Shown here: piece after piece, positions 1-4,982 of the stretch
How the letters are laid out: each line of letters starts with the position of its first letter
Position numbering within the stretch: the stretch's first letter is position 1
Source: a candidate division WOR-3 bacterium
GTDB taxonomy: Bacteria; SDB-A
DNA length: 12,135 bases
Reading direction: 5' to 3'
NCBI GenBank assembly: GCA_016934535.1
Contig: JAFGSQ010000075.1
Location: 1-12,135 of the forward strand
Program-made: the position numbers and the translations under genes
Notes under the pieces: generated by a model
What the model saw: the letters and a program-made list of their open reading frames with translations, nothing else
Database searches by the model: none
What the model was told of the DNA's origin: nothing

Positions 1-13
1 CCTCCTGATTAAA

Positions 14-86
14 TGAGTCGCGTGGGATTCGAACCCACGGCCCCCTGCTTAAAAGGCAGGTGCTCTACCTCCTGAGCTAGCGACTC
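14..86 (-). tRNA. tRNA-Lys (anticodon UUU)
   Basis: Read on the minus strand, this folds as a complete 73-nt cloverleaf. The acceptor stem pairs GAGTCGC (86-80) with GCGACTC (21-15), and A at 14 is the discriminator base. The anticodon arm is CCTGC-CTTTTAA-GCAGG with anticodon TTT, and the T arm carries the standard GTTCGAATC loop. The D arm contains the usual AGCTCAGG..GGTAGAGC pattern. No CCA is encoded: the bases after the discriminator are TTT, so CCA must be added after transcription. The gene stands alone in this window, and a promoter is visible just upstream of it. The identity is secure. Confidence 0.97.
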
Positions 87-97
87 TATTGTTGAAT

Positions 98-125
98 AGT
101 ATATCAATTCGAAAATTCAAGTCAA
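98..125 (-). promoter_or_regulatory. sigma70-type promoter of tRNA-Lys
   Basis: On the minus strand there is TTGACT (125-120), a 16-base spacer, then TATACT (103-98). Each hexamer is one mismatch from consensus. The tRNA 5' end lies 11 bases downstream of the -10 element, leaving room for a leader of about four bases. Position and match quality fit a stable-RNA promoter. A short inverted repeat, TTGTTGA (89-95) and TCAACAA (122-128), brackets it, but this may be chance in AT-rich DNA. Confidence 0.72.
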
Positions 126-135
126 CAACAATGAT

Positions 136-163
136 TAAACTAATTTTAAATATTTCAGTCTAA
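136..163 (+). promoter_or_regulatory. candidate ECF-sigma promoter of the Spy-like gene
   Basis: TAAACTA (136-142) is followed by a 15-base spacer and GTCTAA (158-163). This resembles the sigmaE-type pattern of an AACT core about 16 bases from a GTCTAA-like -10. Transcription would begin near 170, just before the AGGAGG ribosome site at 172-177. That gives a very short leader. No good sigma70 promoter is visible on this strand here. The nearby ECF sigma gene makes the reading attractive, but the promoter specificity of that sigma factor is unknown and the region is AT-rich. Confidence 0.35.
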
Positions 164-182
164 AAACAAAAAGGAGGATTCA

Positions 183-704
183 GTGAAATTATTGAAAATC
201 GCATTGCTCGTACTGGCCGTGTTGACTCAAACAGCATACGGCAGGGACTTAGGGCGGGAAAAACAGCGGGAATTCCATGAAGAAAGAGAAAACCACCCGC
301 CGCCGGATCGTGAAAACAACGATCGGCACGAATTTCGGTTCCGGTTGTTTGAAGAGCTCGATATGACCGATTCGCAGAAAGATGAAATAAAAGCGATGTT
401 TGAAGAAAACAGGGAATTTAACCGCGGTGTCCGCGAACAGATGAGAGAAAAATTCGAAGAAATCAAGAACGCCATCGAAAACGGTATGTCTCAAAGCGAA
501 GTTGAGGCGGCAATGGATGAGATAATGAACAGCGAAAGGCAAATAGCGCTGCAGCGCATCCGGCTGGCTTTTTCTCTCAGGCAGGTATTGACGGAGGAAC
601 AACTCGGAAAACTGCCGACGGATTTCCTTGCCAGAATGATACTCCCTCCTCCGCAGGGACAAAGAGACGAAAGAAACGAACACAGGTTCATGGACTGCCA
701 CTGA
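183..704 (+). CDS. Spy/CpxP-like periplasmic LTxxQ protein
   Basis: This is a predicted exported helical protein of the Spy/CpxP/ZraP/CnrX superfamily, whose members act as periplasmic chaperones or stress and metal sensors. Residues 1-20 form a signal peptide with basic MKLLK, a hydrophobic core and a cut likely after AYG. The mature N-terminus (about 21-50) is charged and His-rich. Two LTxxQ-type motifs, MTDSQ (61-65) and LTEEQ (136-140), sit on either side of long amphipathic helices, which is the family hallmark. The tail ends in Asp-Cys-His and, with the N-terminal histidines, could bind metal; that is inference. The start is GTG, chosen because AGGAGG lies five bases upstream. The gene is monocistronic, with a hairpin terminator behind it. 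It converges on an ECF sigma/anti-sigma operon, which suggests an envelope-stress role. Family assignment is good; chaperone versus sensor cannot be decided. Confidence 0.82.
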   Translation: MKLLKIALLVLAVLTQTAYGRDLGREKQREFHEERENHPPPDRENNDRHEFRFRLFEELDMTDSQKDEIKAMFEENREFNRGVREQMREKFEEIKNAIENGMSQSEVEAAMDEIMNSERQIALQRIRLAFSLRQVLTEEQLGKLPTDFLARMILPPPQGQRDERNEHRFMDCH

Positions 705-719
705 AATTGTTTGAAAAGA

Positions 720-751
720 ATGCGGCGTATTTTTAAAAAAATACGCCGCAT
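720..751. terminator. bidirectional rho-independent terminator
   Basis: ATGCGGCGTATTTTT (720-734) is perfectly complementary to 737-751, giving up to 15 base pairs with a GC-rich base. The innermost A-T pairs probably open into a larger loop. The stem has its own A/T tract, and U-rich sequence follows on both strands (TATATTTTGTTT on the plus strand, TCTTTTCAAACA on the minus strand). It lies between the ends of two convergent units, the Spy-like gene and the sigma/anti-sigma operon, and can serve both. Confidence 0.85.
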
Positions 752-787
752 ATATTTTGTTTGAAAGAAATCAAAGTCCGTTGTTTT

Positions 788-1855
788 TTAAAAATCAAAC
801 TCGAGGTCGTATATTTTTTCGGGTGTTATCTCGATTTCGATAAAAGTGTCTGAATATCCTGTTTTTCGCAGGTAATTTGAGTTAAATACGTAATCTCTGA
901 GAGCCGTGTCCAGTTTTTCAGGCATTTCGATCCTGAAAACGCGGCCGCCAGAGTCGATGTCGAAACGGATTTTTACCGATCCTGTTAATTCCGGATGTTC
1001 TTTTCTGACGTCGTCCAAGGTCGTCAGTTCAAAAAAACCTTCACCCGAAGCGGTTTCCTCGCAAGCGACGGAAGGTTGTGACGAACATTCGATTTCTTGA
1101 GTGAGACTCCTGTCCAAAGGGATCGCGTCTTCAGTTCCGTCCGAAGATAAACCTGCATTTTCGTCTATCTCGGAACATGCCCCCGCAACTTTTAGAGCCG
1201 ACGCGGGAAAAAGAAAGTCTTGATCCTGATAGTCGGGCGTAGTTGATGACACTGTTCCGACCAAGTCAACACCGGATTCCTGAATTTCCGTGGAAATCCC
1301 CCCGTAAGCAGTTCGACTGATAAGGCAGTCTGCCGCGTAATATCCGGTTGAGTCTTTAGCGTTTCCCGTAATCGCTGTTTCATTCTCTTCGTCTGACTGA
1401 TTCAAAGCAAATACGGAGCGATGGGTCGTCGCCTGTCTTTGCAGGTTTTCAGTTTCAACGGCAGTTTGAGTTTTTTTGTTTTGAATGTCCCTGTATGTGT
1501 TGACGAACATCAGTCTGAAAATGATGGCGAAAATAAGGACAAAACCCATAATGCCGACGGCGGACATTTCTCTTCTCGACATGAAGGAAAACAATTGCCC
1601 CCATTCAAAGCCCGGTTTTCTCGGCAATTGAGTCATGATTGCAGAGGACAGGGATTTAAAGTATGAGTCGGAAGGCATTATCTCGCTGTCGGCAACCTTG
1701 CCGATCTTAGTGTCTATGGATTTCATTTCTTCGTAATATTGCCGGCATTCGCCGCACATTTTGAGATGTTCGCGGACTATGTAGGAGTCCTCAATGTTCA
1801 GCTCTTTGTCTATGAAAGCGCCTATCATGTCAATTATTTTTTCGTGTTCCATCAC
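788..1855 (-). CDS. transmembrane zinc anti-sigma factor with TonB/AgmX-like C-terminus
   Basis: This protein is predicted to hold the adjacent ECF sigma factor at the membrane. The N-terminus has the zinc anti-sigma signature H-x3-C-x2-C (His30, Cys34, Cys37). One membrane helix lies at about 98-118, preceded by Arg-Arg, which places the N-terminus in the cytoplasm. The remaining ~235 residues would be periplasmic, which is large for this family. First comes an acidic, Ser/Thr-rich linker with four cysteines (177, 227, 257, 265). A C-terminal domain follows (about 280-345), where ELTGSVKIRFDIDSGGRV resembles the TonB or AgmX/PglI C-terminal fold. The translation given begins at GTG 1855; an ATG at 1852 directly follows and makes a TGATG junction with the sigma stop, with AGAGG upstream. 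Either way the two genes are translationally coupled. The anti-sigma role is confident; the C-terminal fold is my inference. Confidence 0.85.
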   Translation of the reverse strand: MMEHEKIIDMIGAFIDKELNIEDSYIVREHLKMCGECRQYYEEMKSIDTKIGKVADSEIMPSDSYFKSLSSAIMTQLPRKPGFEWGQLFSFMSRREMSAVGIMGFVLIFAIIFRLMFVNTYRDIQNKKTQTAVETENLQRQATTHRSVFALNQSDEENETAITGNAKDSTGYYAADCLISRTAYGGISTEIQESGVDLVGTVSSTTPDYQDQDFLFPASALKVAGACSEIDENAGLSSDGTEDAIPLDRSLTQEIECSSQPSVACEETASGEGFFELTTLDDVRKEHPELTGSVKIRFDIDSGGRVFRIEMPEKLDTALRDYVFNSNYLRKTGYSDTFIEIEITPEKIYDLEFDF

Positions 1856-2412
1856 GACCTCTTGGAAAATTTATCGAGAATCAGTTTTCTCGCTCTGTTA
1901 AGTCTAGACATTACTGTCCCAACCGGGACTGAAATTTTTTCTGAAATCTCGGTGTAGCTGAAACCTTCCGCTCTCAGCACTAAAACTTCCCTGTATTCGG
2001 GCGTCAGTTCGGACAGTATCTCTTTTATTCCGTCAAGTTCATCAATTTCTTTGAGAAAGTCCTTTTTTTCAGGGCGAGATCCGGGATTTTCGTATAATTC
2101 CTGAACGCGCGATTTACTCGTGATTTTTTTTCTGAGAAAATCTTTACTGAGGTTTATTGCTATTGTAGCGAGCCATGGATAGAAATCGTTCCCTCGCTTG
2201 AAAGAATTCAGGTTTTTGAAGCATCTGATGAAAGTGTCCTGCATTATGTCGTCCATGTCATCGCTGTCAATGTAATACTTCCTCTTGATCTGCGCGTACA
2301 CTTTCTTTTGATATTTTTCGATGAGCAGTCCAAAACATTCCCTGTCCCCCTTCAAGACTTTATCAATTATCTCATCGTCCGCTTTTTCTTTATTTTCTAT
2401 ACCCGAAAACAT
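1852..2412 (-). CDS. ECF (RpoE-type) RNA polymerase sigma factor
   Basis: This is a group-IV sigma factor of 186 residues, the normal ECF length, with only regions 2 and 4. Region 2 spans about 27-95 and includes DDMDDIMQDTFIRCF and FYPWLATIAINLSKDFLRKK, typical of core binding and -10 recognition. Region 4 spans about 130-182, starting with LTPEYREVLVLR. It includes the helix-turn-helix FSYTEISEKISVPVGTV (151-167) and then MSRLNRARK, which reads -35 DNA. The start is ATG, six bases after the lspA stop; its ribosome site is weak, so translation may depend on coupling. The stop overlaps the start of the anti-sigma gene. It is cotranscribed at the end of the upp-lspA group. Specific regulon unknown; the Spy-like gene is a candidate target. 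Confidence 0.95.
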   Translation of the reverse strand: MFSGIENKEKADDEIIDKVLKGDRECFGLLIEKYQKKVYAQIKRKYYIDSDDMDDIMQDTFIRCFKNLNSFKRGNDFYPWLATIAINLSKDFLRKKITSKSRVQELYENPGSRPEKKDFLKEIDELDGIKEILSELTPEYREVLVLRAEGFSYTEISEKISVPVGTVMSRLNRARKLILDKFSKRS

Positions 2413-2418
2413 CCTTTT

Positions 2419-2964
2419 TTATTCCACTTCTTTCGTTTTAAAAGTCGAGAAGATTATCCAGAGAACCGCGCCGACAGAAATTGCCGCGTCGGCGACGTTA
2501 AAAGCCCAAAATCTGTGACGTCCTATGCCTATGTCAATGAAGTCTATGACTCCTCCTGACCTCATAATTTTATCTGCAAGGTTACCCACCGCTCCGGCAA
2601 ATACCATGAAGAGTCCGAGGTTTTTGAAAAAAGATGTATTTTTCTTTCCAAAAAGGCTGACGACGCCGTAAATTCCGACAAGCAGGGTCGCCAGTGAGGA
2701 CGTCAAAGCGTGAAGCCATGAAGGCCCGAATCTCAATCCCATGGCTCCGAATGGATTTTCGACGTAAACTATGTTGAAATATGTTCCCAAGACGTGAATG
2801 GGATCAGGATTGCCGGCGAATCTGTTCTGTATCAATTGCTTGGTGAACTGGTCGGCGGCGAGTATTACCGCAAACATGGATAAAACTATGATTTTCTGTC
2901 TTGTGCTGTTAGTGATGTTGACCTCCTGAAAATTTTTAGCCGAATATTCTGTCTCCGGCGTCAC
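2419..2964 (-). CDS. lspA: lipoprotein signal peptidase (signal peptidase II)
   Basis: This inner-membrane aspartyl protease cleaves the signal peptide of prolipoproteins after lipid modification. Four hydrophobic segments fit the family: about 24-37, 63-76 (amphipathic), 83-104 and 114-130, with another at 160-174. Conserved blocks are visible: DQFTKQL (38-44), the catalytic motif GNLADK (Asp131) and FNVADAAISVG (Asp159). The loop usually written NxGAAFG appears as ENPFGAMGL, a variant. The start is uncertain. The ATG at 2964 lies inside the upp 3' end, with no ribosome site noted. A strong AGGAGGT lies after the upp stop, spaced correctly for an in-frame ATC at codon 17. Starting there would place the DQFTK Asp near residue 22, as in typical LspA. 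The next ATG (codon 30) would cut into the first membrane helix. Confidence 0.93.
   Translation of the reverse strand: MTPETEYSAKNFQEVNITNSTRQKIIVLSMFAVILAADQFTKQLIQNRFAGNPDPIHVLGTYFNIVYVENPFGAMGLRFGPSWLHALTSSLATLLVGIYGVVSLFGKKNTSFFKNLGLFMVFAGAVGNLADKIMRSGGVIDFIDIGIGRHRFWAFNVADAAISVGAVLWIIFSTFKTKEVE
2914..2927 (-). promoter_or_regulatory. strong ribosome binding site before a likely ATC start of lspA
   Basis: On the minus strand AGGAGGT (2927-2921) is followed by CAAC and then ATC (2916-2914), which is in frame with lspA. It lies just past the upp stop codon at 2938-2936. No ATG, GTG or TTG occurs in frame within the usual spacing. The most economical reading is initiation at a rare ATC codon. 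Confidence 0.5.
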
Positions 2965-3553
2965 CTAAACCCGGCAGTATGTATCCTTTGTTGTTGAGCT
3001 CTCTGTCGAGAGATACAGTGTAAATTCTCGCTTCAGGGTGCGATTTTTCCAGTTTTGCGATCCCTTCCGGAGCGCTGATTATTGTCAAAACGTCTATGAC
3101 TTTCGGATTTCCTTTCAAAAGAGCCGAATAAGCGGCGATAATCGAACCTCCGGTCGCAAGCATAGGGTCGAGAAGAAAGACATGAATACCTCTCAAATCA
3201 TCCGGAATACAGGTGTAGTATGTCACGGGTCTGAGTGTTTTCTCGTTTCTTTTTATTCCCACTGGATAGACATTGACTTCAGGAAGAAAGCCGAGGATGG
3301 GATTCACCATCCACATTCCGGCTCTCAAAATCGGTACAAGGGCGATTTTTGACTGTTCGATGAATTTGCCGACGGTCTGTTCCAAAGGTGTCCTGACGTG
3401 GGAGTTTCGAAGCTCGATATTTTTCGATGCTTCAATAAAAAGACAGGCGGTCATCCTCGAGATCGCCGATCTGAATCCGTTTTTGGAAGTGCCGGCGTTT
3501 CTTGCCACGCTTAAATCATTCCGGGCTAACGGGCAGTCGATTTCAATCAGCAT
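2936..3553 (-). CDS. upp: uracil phosphoribosyltransferase
   Basis: This enzyme converts uracil and PRPP to UMP in pyrimidine salvage in the cytoplasm. At 205 residues it is the usual length. ILRAGM (75-80), the PRPP loop LLDPMLATGGS (127-137) and the uracil-binding C-terminus YILPGLGDAGDRIFG (191-205) are all in place. An N-terminal R..D....R pattern (R11 to R18) also matches the family. The ATG start overlaps the end of the TPR gene by 11 bases, suggesting coupled translation. The lspA ribosome site follows the stop immediately. Nothing looks degraded. Its position next to envelope genes probably reflects operon packing and not a shared pathway. Confidence 0.97.
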   Translation of the reverse strand: MLIEIDCPLARNDLSVARNAGTSKNGFRSAISRMTACLFIEASKNIELRNSHVRTPLEQTVGKFIEQSKIALVPILRAGMWMVNPILGFLPEVNVYPVGIKRNEKTLRPVTYYTCIPDDLRGIHVFLLDPMLATGGSIIAAYSALLKGNPKVIDVLTIISAPEGIAKLEKSHPEARIYTVSLDRELNNKGYILPGLGDAGDRIFG

Positions 3554-4283
3554 TGTTCTCGAAATCGTTCAGTGTATTCAAAAGGACCTGAGCTTCGTTG
3601 TCTTCGGGATTCTCAATGAGCATTTTTGTCCAGATAGCTTTGGCTTTGTCTTTCTTGCCCATTTTCAGGTTTATGGAACCCAGAATTCTCAACGCGTCTC
3701 TGAAATTCGGGTCTTTTTTAAGAATCGCGAGCAGCTGTATTTCGGCGCTAGAAAAATCGCCGATGGCTATGTAAGCTTTCGATAGTTTGAGGCCGATGTC
3801 GAGGAAATCCGGAGCGATTTCAATTCCCTTTTTGTATTCATTTATCGCGCTGTCAAATGCCTCGACGTCGAAATACAAATCTCCCGTGTAGGCGTGTGCG
3901 TTTGCTATCCTCGATCCGGCGGCTCCGAAAAGGAATTTGCTGTTTTTTTCAATATCCTTGACCGCTTTGAAGTGCTCTATGGCTTCCTTGTCGTAACCGG
4001 CGTCCGAAAGAGTTATGGCTAAGTTTAAGCGCGGTTCCAAATATTTTGGATTCAGCTCTATAGATTTTTTGAAAAATTCTATGGCCTTTTCGTAGTTGCC
4101 TGTCAGAGCGTAAACGACACCGATTTCATGGTGCAGATCGGGATAATCCGGAGCCAGAGCGAGAGCGGTTTTAAGTTCTCTGAGAGCGTCCTCTCTTCTG
4201 CCGCGGCGGAGATAAGCCTTTCCCATTTCAATGTGAAGCAGTATGTCCGCCTGTTTGCTGCCGTTGGATTTTTCGTCACTCAA
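3543..4283 (-). CDS. tetratricopeptide repeat protein
   Basis: This 246-residue protein is almost entirely TPR repeats. About six units start near residues 14, 48, 82, 126, 161 and 195, with typical A/G/Y/A-P spacing such as ALRELKTALALAPDYPDLHH and AIEFFKKSIELNPKYLEP. No signal peptide or membrane helix is visible, so it is probably a cytoplasmic scaffold or adaptor. TPR repeats only indicate protein-protein contact; the partner cannot be read from sequence. It begins with TTG, chosen because a purine-rich AGGGGGGAT site lies just upstream. It follows the tail-anchored protein after 10 bases and overlaps upp by 11, so the first two operon proteins could work together at the membrane; that is inference. 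Confidence 0.9.
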   Translation of the reverse strand: MSDEKSNGSKQADILLHIEMGKAYLRRGRREDALRELKTALALAPDYPDLHHEIGVVYALTGNYEKAIEFFKKSIELNPKYLEPRLNLAITLSDAGYDKEAIEHFKAVKDIEKNSKFLFGAAGSRIANAHAYTGDLYFDVEAFDSAINEYKKGIEIAPDFLDIGLKLSKAYIAIGDFSSAEIQLLAILKKDPNFRDALRILGSINLKMGKKDKAKAIWTKMLIENPEDNEAQVLLNTLNDFENNAD

Positions 4284-4293
4284 TTGATCCCCC

Positions 4294-4818
4294 CTATCTT
4301 ATGTAATAAAAGGCGAAGACTAATCCGGCGCATAAAATGCTGACGCCGGCAAATTCAAAAAAATTAACCCTTGAAAAACCACTTCTAATGTCGAGACTGG
4401 CCAAAGCAATATCCGTTTCGCTCAAAGAGGCCACGTCGACGGATCCTTTTCTTTCAGATTCATGGAAACCTGCCAAATCGCCGTTTTTGAAAAGCAAAAG
4501 AATCATCTTCAATTTCCATTGAGCTCTTTCAGGTGTGAAAAGAGTTGCGTTCTGAAGTTCCCAGGACAAGTCCAGTTTTTCAGCGGACACGAACACTGTC
4601 TCTTCGGCAAAAACTGATCCCTGGCGTGATTCGTTCGAGTAAAGATTAATTGCTCTCGCTGCGAGAGTGTCGTTTTCGGATTGAGTGAGAGGTGAGTAAT
4701 ACGAAGACGATAATTCGGGAATTGGATTGCTTTCAAAGAAAGACAGGTAAATCTCTTTAACTATTATGTGCCTTTCGTAATTAGTCAGTGTCATAATAAC
4801 CCAGAAAAATAAAATCAT
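4294..4818 (-). CDS. unrecognised C-tail-anchored membrane protein
   Basis: I do not recognise this family. The protein has 174 residues. A short hydrophobic stretch opens it (MILFFWVIM), too short and lacking the charge pattern of a good signal peptide. The middle (about 20-150) is soluble-looking and rich in Glu and Ser. A clear membrane helix fills the end (about 153-172), leaving only YYIR or so behind, so it looks tail-anchored. The segment RAQWKLKMILLLFKNGDLAGF (98-118) is helical. The ATG at 4818 follows GAGGAGAGGT, a good ribosome site; a second in-frame ATG is at codon 9. It is the first gene of the minus-strand operon. Coding status is supported by the ribosome site, tight spacing and membrane helix. 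Function unknown. Confidence 0.72.
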   Translation of the reverse strand: MILFFWVIMTLTNYERHIIVKEIYLSFFESNPIPELSSSYYSPLTQSENDTLAARAINLYSNESRQGSVFAEETVFVSAEKLDLSWELQNATLFTPERAQWKLKMILLLFKNGDLAGFHESERKGSVDVASLSETDIALASLDIRSGFSRVNFFEFAGVSILCAGLVFAFYYIR

Positions 4819-4830
4819 ACCTCTCCTCTT

Positions 4831-4850
4831 GCCCTTATAAATATAAGAGC
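4831..4850. repeat. imperfect 20-base inverted repeat in the operon leader
   Basis: Two arms, GCCCTTATA (4831-4839) and TATAAGAGC (4842-4850), pair at eight of nine positions around AA. It lies between the candidate minus-strand promoter and the ribosome site of the first gene. A two-base loop is too tight for a good RNA hairpin, so a protein-binding site is the likelier meaning if it has one. Confidence 0.3.
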
Positions 4851-4858
4851 CATTAAAA

Positions 4859-4872
4859 GATTTAATTAAATC
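4859..4872. repeat. 14-base perfect palindrome, possible operator
   Basis: GATTTAATTAAATC reads the same on both strands. It sits midway between two divergent operons, over the candidate minus-strand -10 and just upstream of a plus-strand TATAAT. That position suits a shared operator, but AT-rich palindromes arise easily by chance. Confidence 0.35.
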
Positions 4873-4888
4873 ATTGGCCGCAAGTCAA
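4860..4888 (-). promoter_or_regulatory. candidate promoter of the minus-strand operon
   Basis: On the minus strand TTGACT (4888-4883) is followed after 17 bases by TTAAAT (4865-4860). The -35 is near consensus; the -10 matches four of six positions. The start of transcription would fall about 35 bases before the first ATG of the operon. The -10 lies within a perfect palindrome at 4859-4872. Confidence 0.4.
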
Positions 4889-4890
4889 GA

Positions 4891-4896
4891 TATAAT
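4891..4896 (+). promoter_or_regulatory. possible -10 element for the glycosyltransferase operon
   Basis: TATAAT matches the sigma70 -10 consensus exactly and lies about 90 bases before the glycosyltransferase ATG. No convincing -35 element is found 16-19 bases upstream, only AT-rich sequence. The call rests on the hexamer and its place in the divergent gap. Confidence 0.3.
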
Positions 4897-4982
4897 AAAA
4901 CTGGATTTAGCGGCGGATTTGTCTTTAAATTAATTTTTACGGTGACTCAGGTACAGGATAAAAATCAAAAACAAGAAAATCT

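Noticed and set aside
227-751. Several open frames on the minus strand opposite the Spy-like gene
   Set aside because: They have no ribosome sites or recognisable protein features, while the plus frame has a signal peptide, AGGAGG and family motifs. The terminator hairpin also falls inside one of them.
4897-4926. A second ECF-like promoter (AAAACTG then GTCTTT) before the glycosyltransferase
   Set aside because: The spacer is two bases longer than in the candidate upstream of the Spy-like gene, and both elements match less well. Not enough to claim a shared regulon.
4819-4982. A riboswitch or small RNA in the largest non-coding gap
   Set aside because: The 164 bases are AT-rich with short palindromes. 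I see no long conserved stem set or terminator-antiterminator pair.
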